This document shows, one piece after another, positions 18,101 to 27,058 of a stretch of 64,000 bases of DNA; position 1 is the stretch's first letter; every line of letters begins with the position of its first letter. The notes below the pieces were generated by a model, which searched no databases, was not told the origin of the DNA, and saw nothing but the letters and a program-made list of their open reading frames with translations. The stretch comes from Thermoplasmatota archaeon (lineage in GTDB: Archaea; Thermoplasmatota; JAKEGO01): the NCBI GenBank assembly GCA_028279595.1, contig JANQNK010000018.1:1-64000 (forward strand). Reading direction: 5' to 3'. The position numbers were made by a program, and so were the translations under genes.

Positions 18101-18283
18101 GAGGCATCCATCGTCGTTCACATCTCGGGCGACGAGCGGTTCGTCGAGGTCTCGTCGACCCACGGGGACTACCTCAGGGGAGAGGCCCGTGCGTCGGACA
18201 TCGTCGCGGATGACGGCGGTTCCCACGTCAAGGAGTGGGAAGTGGACGGAAGGACCTTCAAGCTCGGCATCGACAGCGAGTGA
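15167..18283 (+). CDS. ileS: Isoleucyl-tRNA synthetase
   Basis: 1038 aa class I synthetase. The HIGH-type motif is GPPYTSGAIHMGTAWNKAL near residue 45; the editing (CP1) domain carries WTTTPWTIPANLA near 225 and the GCVHTAPGHGPDDF motif near 325. The KMSKS-type loop reads RPMSKSLGN near residue 600, so the first Lys is replaced by Pro. The anticodon-binding helical domain follows, with no zinc-finger C-terminal tail of the bacterial kind. The enzyme charges tRNA-Ile and edits valine. Length and domain order are normal for an archaeal IleRS. Confidence 0.95.
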   Translation: MVRQSRKDYVAPEIEASVQEHWDSNDIYRKVKDHFSSGEDLYFIDGPPYTSGAIHMGTAWNKALKDLEIRFHRMNGRNVRDQAGYDMHGLPIEVKVEKELGIKNKKDIETMGIDMFVDKCLEFALRFRDRMTEQFKAMGVWLDWDDPYMTITNDYIQSAWWTLKTAAEKDLLTQSERVISWCPQCGTALAEAEIEYWDEEDESIFVKFPLEDGSGHIVIWTTTPWTIPANLAIAVNPDFTYVKAVVSKDGKEEMWIIHGDCLENVAEVAGYTVVDASETIDGQDLEGLRYIHPLEPDVTGLQADMGFWKHKVVLADYVTAEMTGCVHTAPGHGPDDFDTGFRYDLPPFCPIDEAAVFTEAGGKYAGIFTKDADKGIVEDLDNAGILLHTETITHRYGHCWRSKDPISYRATTQWFLKVTEMREKMLSEVLDVDWTPEWAGKNRQYDWVSNTRDWCISRQRYWGIPIPVWRCADCGTDRIVGSASELEGADGYEDGMNLHRPWIDGVTFTCDCGGTQSRVPDVLDVWFDSAVCSWAQLGYPQRTEDFERWWPCDFITEAHDQTRGWFYSQLGASVIAFDKVPYRSVLMHGWAHDEEGRPMSKSLGNATDPLDVKAVYGADALRYYLMKASAPWEDLPYSEDGVRIAHRTLNILWNVQHFATTYMALDDFDPSSFPLERVRDLGRTEDLWILSRLNSLIGVFTENTLGHLHHKSTRALDEFILEDLSRWYVRLVRDRTWIEGDAPEKLAAYAVMHEVLTKVAILSAPVIPYMSDLIYRDLTDGVSVHMEDWPAPDGTWISEELESAMVTARKAVEAVYSARQRANRKIRWPVASITIGPADGKAHAAISSTSELVREQANAKELILLDPGAMWDAMTSRFEPDFGRIGPVYKQDGNMVGEAIRNATSEPITVTVDGEEVAVPQEMYSIALDLPEGFTSEDFDGSTVYVDANMTDELMDEAYSRELLRRIQEMRKEMDLHVEASIVVHISGDERFVEVSSTHGDYLRGEARASDIVADDGGSHVKEWEVDGRTFKLGIDSE

Positions 18284-18313
18284 GCCTGATCTCCGGAACA
18301 CTGGCATCAGATA

Positions 18314-18353
18314 GGTTAAAATACGTGAACCCGGTGTTACCTTTTTAGGGTAA
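18314..18353 (+). promoter_or_regulatory. pyrBI promoter with inverted repeat at the start site
   Basis: GGTTAAAATAC (18314-18323) is a TATA-like box predicting a start near 18345. Exactly there a short inverted repeat, TTACC (18337-18341) and GGTAA (18349-18353), brackets the predicted start site five bases before the pyrB ATG. It could be an operator or a leader hairpin; it is too short to be sure. Confidence 0.4.
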
Positions 18354-18357
18354 TATC

Positions 18358-19272
18358 ATGAGGAATGTGATCTCGGTCCACGACTTCTCGGTAGAGGAGA
18401 TCAACGACGTGCTCGACAGGGCGGAAGGCATGGTCTCCATCGCCAAGGGCGAGGCGGACTCGGACCTCCTTAAGGGGAAGGTCCTGGCGTGCATCTTCTT
18501 CGAGCCATCCACCCGGACCAGGCTGTCATTCGAAACGGCCATGAACCGGCTCGGGGGCGGCGTCATCGGGTTCGCGGGCACTGAAGCCACATCCGTCGTC
18601 AAGGGGGAGACCCTGGCCGACACGATAAGGATGGTAAGCGGATACGCCGACGCCGTGGTGGTCAGGCACCCGCGGGAGGGTGCGGCCCGGCTCGCGACCG
18701 AGTTCTCCGATGTTCCCATACTCAACGCCGGCGACGGTGCGGGACAGCACCCGACCCAGACACTGCTCGATCTCTTCACGATAAGGACGGAGAAGGGGAG
18801 ACTCGAGGGGCTCAATATCAGCCTCGTCGGCGACCTCCGCTACGGACGGACGGCTCACTCCCTAGCCCTGGCACTGGCCAAGCTGGGGAACACGATCAAC
18901 CTAGTATCCCCGGAGGGTCTGGAGATGCCGGACGAGGTGGTCGGCTACCTGAAGGACGCCGGGATGTTCGGCACGGCCTGCCATTCGCCCGAAGAGGTCA
19001 TCTCGAACACAGACGTCCTCTACGTCACCAGGATACAGAAGGAACGATTCCCTGACCCGATCGAATACGAGAGGGTGGCTGGGATCTACAGGGTCGATCC
19101 AGCGCTCGTCTCGCAGGGGCCGGAGGACCTGATCGTCATGCATCCCCTCCCGAGGGTCAACGAGATAACACCGGAGGTGGATGCACTCCCCCAAGCGAAG
19201 TACTTCGTCCAGGCCTTCAACGGGGTTCCGGTGCGAATGGCACTTCTCTCGATGGTCATCGGAGGTGACTGA
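18358..19272 (+). CDS. pyrB: Aspartate carbamoyltransferase, catalytic subunit
   Basis: 304 aa with all expected active-site motifs: FFEPSTRTRLSFETAM (carbamoyl-phosphate binding), KGETLADTIRM, AGDGAGQHPTQTLLDL, and MHPLPRVNEI near the C terminus. It condenses carbamoyl phosphate and aspartate, the committed step of pyrimidine synthesis. It is followed immediately, with overlap of the ribosome-binding region, by the regulatory subunit gene, the arrangement seen in archaea and enterobacteria. Confidence 0.96.
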   Translation: MRNVISVHDFSVEEINDVLDRAEGMVSIAKGEADSDLLKGKVLACIFFEPSTRTRLSFETAMNRLGGGVIGFAGTEATSVVKGETLADTIRMVSGYADAVVVRHPREGAARLATEFSDVPILNAGDGAGQHPTQTLLDLFTIRTEKGRLEGLNISLVGDLRYGRTAHSLALALAKLGNTINLVSPEGLEMPDEVVGYLKDAGMFGTACHSPEEVISNTDVLYVTRIQKERFPDPIEYERVAGIYRVDPALVSQGPEDLIVMHPLPRVNEITPEVDALPQAKYFVQAFNGVPVRMALLSMVIGGD

Positions 19273-19273
19273 A

Positions 19274-19732
19274 TTGCCAGACCGATACATGAAGGTCCAG
19301 AGGATCGAGCACGGGACCGTGATCGACCACATCCTGGCCGGTTCAGCCTTCGATGTCCTGAGCGTTCTCGGACTGTCCAACGACAGGAGCATGTCGATAC
19401 TCATCAATACCCAGTCGAAGAAGGGAGGCAAGAAGGACATCCTCAAGATCGAGGACGTGGAGCTCTCGGAGCAACAGGCGAACCGCGTCGCCCTCGTCTC
19501 ACCCCAGGCGACGATCAACATCATCGTCGACGGCGAGGTGGTCAAGAAGTTCCAGGCGGAGGCCCCTAAGGTCGTCAGGGGGATCCTCACCTGCTCCAAT
19601 CCAAATTGCATCTCGAACCAGAACGAGCCCGTCGTCTCGGAGTTCAAACTGGGATCGGATAAGACGCACAGGTACGTCTGCACCTACTGCGAGAGGGACC
19701 TCGTGGACGTCGCGAAGAGGGTCTGTTCCTGA
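19274..19732 (+). CDS. pyrI: Aspartate carbamoyltransferase, regulatory subunit
   Basis: About 152 aa. The N-terminal allosteric domain begins KVQRIEHGTVIDHILAG, the nucleotide-effector-binding segment. The C-terminal zinc domain has CSNPNC and CTYC, the four cysteines that hold the contact with PyrB. The start is not an ATG near the expected place: a TTG at 19274 follows GGAGGTGA by six bases and gives a normal length. A GTG at 19265 and an ATG at 19289 are alternatives. The regulatory chain confers CTP/ATP control on the PyrB trimer. Confidence 0.92.
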   Translation: MPDRYMKVQRIEHGTVIDHILAGSAFDVLSVLGLSNDRSMSILINTQSKKGGKKDILKIEDVELSEQQANRVALVSPQATINIIVDGEVVKKFQAEAPKVVRGILTCSNPNCISNQNEPVVSEFKLGSDKTHRYVCTYCERDLVDVAKRVCS

Positions 19733-19747
19733 ACCTGCTTTAACCGA

Positions 19748-19760
19748 AATTTATTTATAG
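19748..19760 (+). promoter_or_regulatory. Strong TATA box for the thermosome gene
   Basis: AATTTATTTATAG is centred near 19754, predicting a start near 19780 and a 12-base leader ahead of the ATG at 19792. Confidence 0.6.
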
Positions 19761-19791
19761 AAGTGCTAGTGTACAAACGATTGGTGAAACA

Positions 19792-21441
19792 ATGTTGACA
19801 GGACAGCCAATCCTGGTACTGAAAGAGGGCACCACCCGCGAATCGGGGAGAGGAGCCCAGTCGAAGAACATAGCTGCGGCCAGGGCCATCGCTGATGCGG
19901 TGCGCTCCACGCTCGGACCGAAGGGCATGGACAAGATGCTCGTCGACTCCATGGGCGACGTCGTCATCACGAACGATGGCGTTACGATCCTCAAGGAGAT
20001 CGACGTCGAGCACCCCGCGGCTAAGATGCTGATAGAGGTCGCAAAGACCCAGGACGAGGAGTGCGGGGACGGGACGACCACCGCGGTCATCCTGACCGGC
20101 GAGCTGCTCAGGCAGGCGGAACTGCTCATAGAGCAGGACGTTCACCCGACCACGATCACTCAGGGTTTCAGACTTGCCGCTGACAGGGCCATCGAGGTCA
20201 TGGACAGCGTGGCAAGGGACGTCACCCTCGGGGACAGGAGGATGCTCCGGAAGATCGCGGAGACCTCCATGACCGGGAAGGCGGCCGGACCGCTCAAGAA
20301 CCACCTCGGCCAGATAGCCGTGGACGGGGTCCTCGCAATAGCCGAGGAGAGGCCCAGCGGCGTCCAGGTGGACCTCGACAACATCAAGGTCGAAAAGAAG
20401 CAGGGCGGCAACATCAAGGACTCGGCCCTTATCGAGGGAATAATCCTCGACAAGGAGCGCGTCCACTCCGGTATGCCATCGTTCATCAAGGGCGCCAAGA
20501 TCGCCCTGATCAACTCGGCGCTGGAGATCAAGAAGACCGAGGTCGACGCGAAGATCCAGATAAACGACCCGTCCATGATGAACGCCTTCCTCGCTGAGGA
20601 GGAGCGCATGCTCAAGGACATGGTCGACAAGGTCAAGAAGGCCAAGGCGAACGTCGTGATCTGCCAGAAGGGCATCGACGACGTCGCGCAGCACTTCCTT
20701 GCGAAGAACGGCGTCTTCGCCATCAGGCGCGCGAAGAAGTCGGACATGGAAAAGCTGTCCCGCGCCACCGGCGCCCGCATCGTCACGAACCTCGAGGACC
20801 TCACTGCCGAGGACCTCGGAAAGGCGAAGCTCGTCGAGGAGCGCAAGGTCGCAGGCGACGACATGACCTTCGTGACCGGCTGCAGGAACCCGAAGGCAGT
20901 GTCCATCCTCATCAGGGGTGGCACCGAGCACGTCATCGACGAGATAGACCGCGCCCTGAACGACGGCCTCCACGTTGTGGCGGTCGCCCTTGAGGACGGA
21001 AAGGTCATCGCAGGCGGCGGTTCCACCGCCATGGAGATCGTGGAGAACCTGAGGGACTACGCGGCATCCGTCGGCGGCAGGGAGCAGATGGCCATCGAGG
21101 CCTTCGCCTCCGCCCTCGAGATCGTCCCCAGGACGCTCGCGGAGAACGCCGGCATCGACGCCATCGACACCCTGATCAAGATCAGGACCGCCCACAAGGA
21201 CGGGAAGGTCAGCGCCGGCCTGAACGTCTACAACGGCCGGATCGAGGACATGGTGAAGAACAATGTCGTCGAGCCACTGCGCGTCGGGACCCAGGCCATC
21301 ACGTCGGCCACCGAGTCGTCCGTGATGATCCTGAGGATCGACGACGTCATCGCCTCCAGGGGAGGCGGCGGCATGCCCGGAGGCGCTCCGGGCGGAATGC
21401 CTGGCGGAATGCCTCCAGGCTACGGCGGAGAGGACTTCTAG
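19792..21441 (+). CDS. Thermosome subunit (group II chaperonin)
   Basis: 549 aa with the chaperonin signature [19 protein letters not shown] near residue 40, the nucleotide loop [15 protein letters not shown] near residue 95, and the apical and equatorial domains expected of CCT/TF55 proteins. The C terminus is the usual flexible Gly-Met-rich tail (GGMPGG repeats). It forms a two-ring ATP-driven folding chamber. Codons are strongly biased towards GC-ending ones, as expected for a highly expressed gene. The gene is monocistronic, with its own TATA box and a poly-pyrimidine tract after the stop. Confidence 0.96.
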   Translation: MLTGQPILVLKEGTTRESGRGAQSKNIAAARAIADAVRSTLGPKGMDKMLVDSMGDVVITNDGVTILKEIDVEHPAAKMLIEVAKTQDEECGDGTTTAVILTGELLRQAELLIEQDVHPTTITQGFRLAADRAIEVMDSVARDVTLGDRRMLRKIAETSMTGKAAGPLKNHLGQIAVDGVLAIAEERPSGVQVDLDNIKVEKKQGGNIKDSALIEGIILDKERVHSGMPSFIKGAKIALINSALEIKKTEVDAKIQINDPSMMNAFLAEEERMLKDMVDKVKKAKANVVICQKGIDDVAQHFLAKNGVFAIRRAKKSDMEKLSRATGARIVTNLEDLTAEDLGKAKLVEERKVAGDDMTFVTGCRNPKAVSILIRGGTEHVIDEIDRALNDGLHVVAVALEDGKVIAGGGSTAMEIVENLRDYAASVGGREQMAIEAFASALEIVPRTLAENAGIDAIDTLIKIRTAHKDGKVSAGLNVYNGRIEDMVKNNVVEPLRVGTQAITSATESSVMILRIDDVIASRGGGGMPGGAPGGMPGGMPPGYGGEDF

Positions 21442-21448
21442 ATAGAGG

Positions 21449-21476
21449 TCCTCCCCCCCCTTCCTTTTTTATTTTC
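21449..21476 (+). terminator. C-tract/T-tract terminator after the thermosome gene
   Basis: Eight base pairs after the stop codon the strand runs through eight or more C, then TTCC and a T-rich run ending TTTTATTTTCC. There is no hairpin. Archaeal RNA polymerase terminates at T-rich stretches, and the same C-then-T design follows the CARDB gene at 26972. Confidence 0.6.
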
Positions 21477-21568
21477 CATTCCGTCCAGCGTCAGCCTTGC
21501 TCCCAATGACCATCGGCAATTATGGCCAGCATGTCCCATCCCGCATTGTTACGCCGTTTATCAACAAT

Positions 21569-21577
21569 CTTATAATG
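21569..21577 (+). promoter_or_regulatory. TATA box for the 21611 regulator
   Basis: CTTATAATG predicts a start near 21599, leaving room for the AGGGGAGG ribosome-binding site directly before the ATG at 21611. Confidence 0.5.
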
Positions 21578-21610
21578 TTAGAAGGGCATACAGGAGGCCA
21601 AGGGGAGGCA

Positions 21611-22120
21611 ATGAAGAGGATCAAAGTAATCAATGAACCCTCAGACCTGGTGCCCATTCTGCGGGCGCTCGACACGGAGGTCAGGTTCAACATCTTCATG
21701 GAGCTCATCGACGGCTGGCTCACCATGGACGAGATCGAGGAGAAGTACGGCGACGAGGGAATCGAGTCCATCACGTACTTCGAGAAGGTCCGCCTCGTCG
21801 AGACCACCTGGCAGCCCCCCGCGTCGAAGGGATCGGGTCCCGTCAAGGCCTTTCGCTCCTACTACACCTCATTCCATCTCAACGTCTCGCTCCAGATCAA
21901 CGAGCTCGCCGAGATCCTCTCGGTCGTGATGATGCCGGACAAGGAGTACAGGAAGTCCGAGAAGAAGATCGTGGGGATCATCGGCGACGATGGGGCATAC
22001 GTGGGTGACGTCCAGAAGGAACTGGACACGACACTTCTCAGGCTGAGGGCCCTTGTCAAGAGGTCGGCGAAGCTGGAGTACAGGGGCCAGAGGATCGAGC
22101 AGATCAAGCAGCCCAAGTGA
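21611..22120 (+). CDS. ArsR-like winged-helix protein
   Basis: 169 aa. The start at 21611 is chosen because AGGGGAGGC precedes it and a TATA box sits at the right distance; reading frame upstream is open but not supported. Residues 10-70 form a winged-helix domain (ILRALDTEVRFNIFMELIDGWLTMDEIEEKYGDEGIESITYFEKVRLVE) of the kind found in ArsR-type regulators. A helical C-terminal part (ELDTTLLRLRALVKRSAKLEYRG) may dimerise. No metal-binding Cys/His cluster is seen, so the effector is unknown. Confidence 0.75.
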   Translation: MKRIKVINEPSDLVPILRALDTEVRFNIFMELIDGWLTMDEIEEKYGDEGIESITYFEKVRLVETTWQPPASKGSGPVKAFRSYYTSFHLNVSLQINELAEILSVVMMPDKEYRKSEKKIVGIIGDDGAYVGDVQKELDTTLLRLRALVKRSAKLEYRGQRIEQIKQPK

Positions 22121-22179
22121 TCTCCGGCCACGATGGCACCCTATAACAGTAAACTGTGTAGGTATTTCGAGAGAGGATA

Positions 22180-23091
22180 TCAGGGGACCAACCAGGCGAC
22201 GTAGGCGATCATCAGGTCGCCAATGATGAAAGCCGCCACGAAGCCCATCAGGAGCGGGATCATGAACGGGATCTTCGGGGCCACCCAGATCCGGTCGACG
22301 CCGGCCTTCCGGAGCGAGCTGAGGTTCTCGTCCGCCGATGAACGGGACGGGAACAGGACCATGACCCGCTGCATGTTGACGACCTTCTCCATCGGCCAAA
22401 CGTGGTTCCTGGCCACGTCAGAGGTGTCCATGCGGTATCCGAAGAACATCTCGGGGAATCCCAGGTCCCCCCGGGTAATGTTGAACACCGCTATCCCGAC
22501 GGGAATTACGAGAAAGAGGAGCATCGCATCCATGAGCACCGTGATCGGGAACGGAAGGACGTCCGGTGTGGAGAGGAGGGACGTCCAGACATCAGGATGG
22601 AACGGGACGAGTAGCACGAGGGCGATCATCGCCTTGGCATCGCCGCCTCCGAACAGCAATCCCACTACGTACATCCCGTACACGAGCAGTATCAGTCCGG
22701 GGATGAGGAACATGACGGGATCCCCGCCGAGAGCGTAGAGGGCTCCGGCGGAGACGAGCGAGATGACTCCCGCTGCGATCCACAAGGGAGTGGCGAGCAG
22801 ACCCTTCTCCAGGTCGGTGCTCTCACCGCCCTCGAAGAAGACCGGGAGGAGAAGGAAGAGGACCATCGGGATCGTCAGGAGTTCGACATACATGTCCTGT
22901 ACAACGAGGTCCAGGGCGAGGATGGCCAGTGCCGACGGCATCACTCCGGCCCAGAGCGCGTTGGGGACCTTCCGGGTCCTGATGTCCGTGACCGATGCCA
23001 TCATGAGGAACACGATGCCGATGACGAACCGGGCGACGTCCAGGGGTTCCACGTTCCCGTTATCGTCGGGAACCGTAAAACGTTTGCCCAT
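22180..23091 (-). CDS. Prepilin/preflagellin-type leader peptidase (A24 family)
   Basis: About 303 aa, multi-spanning. The two catalytic aspartates of A24 peptidases are visible in SVTDIRTRKVPN and in GGGDAKAMIAL. At least six hydrophobic segments follow and the C terminus is again membrane (FMIPLLMGFVAAFIIGDLMIAYV). Such enzymes cleave class III signal peptides of archaellins and pilins. No pilin or archaellum gene is near. The ATG at 23091 (MGKRFTVP) is preferred; an open extension of 22 residues upstream lacks support. Confidence 0.85.
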   Translation of the reverse strand: MGKRFTVPDDNGNVEPLDVARFVIGIVFLMMASVTDIRTRKVPNALWAGVMPSALAILALDLVVQDMYVELLTIPMVLFLLLPVFFEGGESTDLEKGLLATPLWIAAGVISLVSAGALYALGGDPVMFLIPGLILLVYGMYVVGLLFGGGDAKAMIALVLLVPFHPDVWTSLLSTPDVLPFPITVLMDAMLLFLVIPVGIAVFNITRGDLGFPEMFFGYRMDTSDVARNHVWPMEKVVNMQRVMVLFPSRSSADENLSSLRKAGVDRIWVAPKIPFMIPLLMGFVAAFIIGDLMIAYVAWLVP

Positions 23092-23235
23092 GGTCGAGGG
23101 GAGGAAAAAAAGTACGTCACATGCCTGAAACAGGGTCGGAAAATGAAAAAACGCCATTTCCAGGGGATTCCGACAAACTGGTTTTTAAGCGAAATATGAG
23201 AGAAAAATATAAATATCAGTATCTGAAAGCCACCA

Positions 23236-23250
23236 AACTATATATATATA
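23236..23250 (+). promoter_or_regulatory. Very strong TATA box for the CARDB surface protein
   Basis: AAACTATATATATAT in an AT-rich region predicts a start near 23270; GGGAGGA at 23284-23290 is the ribosome-binding site for the ATG at 23297. The strength fits a major surface protein. Confidence 0.6.
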
Positions 23251-23296
23251 CTACTAAGATACGAACCTGCGTATGCAATCGATGGGAGGAAGCAAA

Positions 23297-26200
23297 ATGA
23301 AGGGATTGAGATTCCTGATTATAACAGGACTGATGCTGGCCATTTTCGCGATGGTCGGTACGCTAGCGGTCGGACAGTTCATCGACATGGAGGTCGTTGA
23401 CGTATCGGTATGGCCGAGCCAAGAGCAAGGGATATACGGCGGTATGGTACCAACGTTCTATGCGAATGTCACGAACAATGGGACTGAGACAGGCCTCGAC
23501 GTTGAGATCTACATGTTCGCTACGGGTCCGGGAGGCTCGGACCAGATGGCCGGTTCACCGCACACGGTTGGCGAGTTCCATCCGGGCGTAACGCTCCAGT
23601 TCCAGTCGCCGTGGCAGATCGGGGACATCTCCGAACAGGACGGATCGCAGACCTTCATCCTCAACTGCAGCGTCGAGGTCGATGGCGAGACGGAGGCCGA
23701 TGACAACGAGGATGAGATCAACGTCGACGTCCAGCCGAACGCGGCGGACATCGTCATCGAGATCGGCACTGATTACAAGCCGTTCAACTGGTTCATCGAC
23801 CACGACAGGACGGGGAACCACACCGTCATCACCGATACCTACGTCTGGGTCTCGGCAACGATATACAATGTAGGTACGAAGAACGCGAACGGGGTCACGA
23901 TCTATTTCGCATTCGACGGTAAGCCGATAGGGTCAACATCGAGGTCCGTCAGTGCGACATCGAGCAAACCGAGCACACCCACGAATGCTTCGGTCAAATG
24001 GAAGACCCCTGCGGACACCGTGACGGACGGTCAATTACATGTATATGTCGTTGAGGACCGGGACATCAGTCCGGGTGACAACGACGCCTACCACGATGTC
24101 GACGTCATCGATCCAACACCCAGCGATCTGGCCGATTTCGCGGTGACCATCCTCAAGCCAGAGACGAGTGACGACGTTTACAGTTATGCTGCCATCGAGG
24201 TGAAGGTGGCCATAGCGAACGAAGGGTACAGGTCGACCGGCGTCTCCGGGGTCGATGTGGAGTTCTGGGCCGGTGTCCAGGGCGCCCTGACCATCCAGGA
24301 TACCAAGAGCATCGAGCTCTCGGCCCAGCAGAGGCCCGAGACCAACGTCTACAACCTCAAGTTCATCTGGAGGGTAGAGGTGGATCCCGACGTGAGGGCA
24401 GAGATCGAGATCATAGTCGACCCCGACGATGAGTTCTCCGAAGGCAACGAGGGGAACAACGATGCCAGCAGGAACTGGATGGTCGAGGAAGCAAGACCAG
24501 AGGACCATCCCCAGCTGAGGCTGCAGAGCGTGCAGTTCATAGCTCCCAACGGATCCTACATGGACGATCAGAACCTCAGGGTCTTCCCAGGGTTCCCGAT
24601 CACCTTCCACATGAACATAAGGAACTACGGGGTCATGCCGGTCTCCGAGGTCCCCGTCTACGTATGGTACGGTGACGATGAGGACGATTGGGAGAACGGC
24701 ACGTACGTCGGCGCACCGGAGATCAAGTACCAGTCCGGCAAGGGTGGATCGAGCTACTCCACCAAGCCGCTGGTGTTCACATGGACGACATCGGAGTCCC
24801 TCAGCGACGGCGACTACTGGTTCATCTTCTACATCGATCCGTACAACAACACGGACCATTTCAACGAGACTGACGAGCACGGCGACCCGAACAGGGACGA
24901 CAATCTCGTGTCCTACGACTTCAAGTACAAGGAGAAGAACCTCGCTGACCTCACCTACGGGGACATCAGGATGGAGTACGTGAAGGACCCGGTCATATTC
25001 GATGAGGAGATCACGAACAACACCGCATACTACGGCGGCAGGGGATTCGGACCGATCGAGATCTTCGTCGAGATCGAGAACCTGGGCGACGTCACCGAGA
25101 CCTTCGTCGTCCAGTGGAACGATTCGTTCTTCAACTACGATGTCTACGCCAATGCCCCCGACAACGCTGACAGCGATGCCAGGAACAACAAGACCGATAT
25201 CGAGTCGGTAGGAGCCTCCGACAGCATCTGGGTGAAGTTCACCTGGCACGAGTGGATGCGCGTCGGTGAGGCCGGAGTTCACACATTCAACCTCTCGATA
25301 ACCGCAGCTAACGCCGAGAAGAACAGCACCAACAACCACCTCTCGTTCGAGGTCCTTGTCGTGAACAAGGGCCTGGCGGACCTGGTCGTTGTGACCGACG
25401 GAGACAGTCCTTACGAAATAGCACCAGACTTCATTACCGACAATACGATAAACGCAACCATCATAGTACCAATAAAGAATATTGGCCCGCGCAGTACTCG
25501 TGATGAATTCAAGTTCACCCTCAAATGGGAGAATAAAGCCGGAACCATCGGAGATCGCATAACGGATATCGCGGGAAGGAACGAATGGACAATTGATGTA
25601 CTACTCGCAGAAAATGAACAGACGACGAAAACAATTACATGGCCATGGTATCTGAATCTTACGGGAAGCGGAAAGTATAACATCGTATGCAATGTCGACA
25701 CAGATGAAGATATTCGAGAAGAGGATGAAGACAATAATGAGGAAATTGTCTTATGGACAATAAAAGTCGACAGGGCGGACATCGAGGTTACCGAAGACGA
25801 CATCGACATCAGCATGCACGCCTTCCCGATAACGGTCGGGACCGAGACGACCGAATACCTGGTCATGGGGAGCGCATCCGACATAGATGTGACGGTCCAC
25901 AATGAGGGTACAGCCGATGTGACCGAGGACATCATCGTCGAAGCGACCTTCATCAGGCAGAGGGACGGAGAGGAGTCGGACCCCGTCACAGCCACTATCG
26001 TTGACGGCATCGAGGCAGAAGGTGGAATGGAGACAGTGACCCTGACCTGGACCCCTGCCGTGAGCTCGGCCGAGTATATCACCGAGCTCTGGACGATGTA
26101 CCTTGTCGTACCAGACGATCTCGAATTTAATCCTTACGGTGAGACGAGGCTCGACAACCAGGCGCCCCAGTACGACATCACCGTGATCCAGAGCCTGGCC

Positions 26201-26971
26201 GATCCAGCGGTGTTCGAGGAGGACATCGTGACGGACGATCCTGCATACTTCAATGTACCGCAGCCCATCAATGTCAGCGTCATGAACTCCGGGCCTGCGA
26301 ACGTCGCGGGTGTGACGGTCAGCATCGAAGCCGGGACCTCGCTCGACAACGAGACAACCGTGGACATCGCTTCCGGCCAGACGGTCCTGTTCCAGTGGAT
26401 ATGGACCCCGAAGAAGATCGGTACTGCAGATATCACCGTGAGGGTGGAGATGCCGGACGAGACCGATGAGATCAGCGACGAGAACAACTTCGCGCGTACA
26501 TCGGTCGAAGTGATAGAGGTCAGTTCTCCGGAACTTTCGATCTCCGATTCGACGATCGCCATCAATCCGGGTGAGCCCCAGACGGGCAAGGAGGCCGATA
26601 TCAACGTGATCGTCTCCAACAACGGCGGTGAGAGCGCATCGAGCATCCAGGTACAGCTGTTCGTTGACGGCAGCGAGGAGGCAACCGGTATCATCGACAG
26701 TATCGGCTCGAAGGGATACGACACCATCACCTTCACGTGGAAGGCCGGCAAGGTCGGCACCCACAACCTGACGGTGATCGTAGACCCGAACGAGCAGATC
26801 GACGATCCGGTGAGGTCCAACAACGAGGCGAACCTCGAGTTCGAGGTCGTTAGTGCTTCAAAGCCTCCGTCTGAGGACGATGCGGACCCGACGATATACA
26901 TCATCGCCGCGGTCGCCATCGGTATCGGCTCGGCAGGAGCGATCCTGTTCCTCATGAGGAAGAAGGCATAG
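23297..26971 (+). CDS. Large CARDB-repeat surface protein with C-terminal anchor
   Basis: About 1224 aa. It has a signal peptide (MKGLRFLIITGLMLAIFAMVG), then about eight or nine tandem CARDB/APHP-like beta-sandwich repeats, each with the hallmark acidic-Asn close (DDNEDEINVDV, EGNEGNNDASRNW, DEDNNEEIVLW, SDENNFARTSVEV, RSNNEANLEF). It ends in one membrane helix (IYIIAAVAIGIGSAGAILFLM) and a short basic tail RKKA. It is therefore exported and anchored, probably a cell-envelope or adhesive protein. Codons 703-824 (about 25405-25769) have a much lower GC content than the rest. The start follows GGGAGGA. Confidence 0.9.
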   Translation: MKGLRFLIITGLMLAIFAMVGTLAVGQFIDMEVVDVSVWPSQEQGIYGGMVPTFYANVTNNGTETGLDVEIYMFATGPGGSDQMAGSPHTVGEFHPGVTLQFQSPWQIGDISEQDGSQTFILNCSVEVDGETEADDNEDEINVDVQPNAADIVIEIGTDYKPFNWFIDHDRTGNHTVITDTYVWVSATIYNVGTKNANGVTIYFAFDGKPIGSTSRSVSATSSKPSTPTNASVKWKTPADTVTDGQLHVYVVEDRDISPGDNDAYHDVDVIDPTPSDLADFAVTILKPETSDDVYSYAAIEVKVAIANEGYRSTGVSGVDVEFWAGVQGALTIQDTKSIELSAQQRPETNVYNLKFIWRVEVDPDVRAEIEIIVDPDDEFSEGNEGNNDASRNWMVEEARPEDHPQLRLQSVQFIAPNGSYMDDQNLRVFPGFPITFHMNIRNYGVMPVSEVPVYVWYGDDEDDWENGTYVGAPEIKYQSGKGGSSYSTKPLVFTWTTSESLSDGDYWFIFYIDPYNNTDHFNETDEHGDPNRDDNLVSYDFKYKEKNLADLTYGDIRMEYVKDPVIFDEEITNNTAYYGGRGFGPIEIFVEIENLGDVTETFVVQWNDSFFNYDVYANAPDNADSDARNNKTDIESVGASDSIWVKFTWHEWMRVGEAGVHTFNLSITAANAEKNSTNNHLSFEVLVVNKGLADLVVVTDGDSPYEIAPDFITDNTINATIIVPIKNIGPRSTRDEFKFTLKWENKAGTIGDRITDIAGRNEWTIDVLLAENEQTTKTITWPWYLNLTGSGKYNIVCNVDTDEDIREEDEDNNEEIVLWTIKVDRADIEVTEDDIDISMHAFPITVGTETTEYLVMGSASDIDVTVHNEGTADVTEDIIVEATFIRQRDGEESDPVTATIVDGIEAEGGMETVTLTWTPAVSSAEYITELWTMYLVVPDDLEFNPYGETRLDNQAPQYDITVIQSLADPAVFEEDIVTDDPAYFNVPQPINVSVMNSGPANVAGVTVSIEAGTSLDNETTVDIASGQTVLFQWIWTPKKIGTADITVRVEMPDETDEISDENNFARTSVEVIEVSSPELSISDSTIAINPGEPQTGKEADINVIVSNNGGESASSIQVQLFVDGSEEATGIIDSIGSKGYDTITFTWKAGKVGTHNLTVIVDPNEQIDDPVRSNNEANLEFEVVSASKPPSEDDADPTIYIIAAVAIGIGSAGAILFLMRKKA

Positions 26972-26997
26972 TCCTTCTTCCCCCCCCCCTTTTATTC
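26972..26997 (+). terminator. C-tract/T-tract terminator after the CARDB gene
   Basis: Directly after the stop codon the strand reads CCTTCTTC, then about ten C, then TTTTATTCC, without a hairpin. It is the same arrangement as after the thermosome gene. Confidence 0.6.
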
Positions 26998-27028
26998 CAT
27001 TTAAAAGGGAATGCGGAAAGGAGAAACG

Positions 27029-27038
27029 CTTATATATA
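27029..27038 (+). promoter_or_regulatory. TATA box for tbp
   Basis: CTTATATATA predicts a transcription start near 27060, giving a leader of about 27 bases before the ATG at 27087. Confidence 0.6.
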
Positions 27039-27058
27039 CGTTCCAGCCATCGGCTTGA

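Noticed and set aside
19684..21195. A 503-codon frame opposite the thermosome gene
   Set aside because: It is a shadow of GC-rich coding DNA: Asp/Val/Leu/Gly-rich with no motif, while the thermosome frame is certain.
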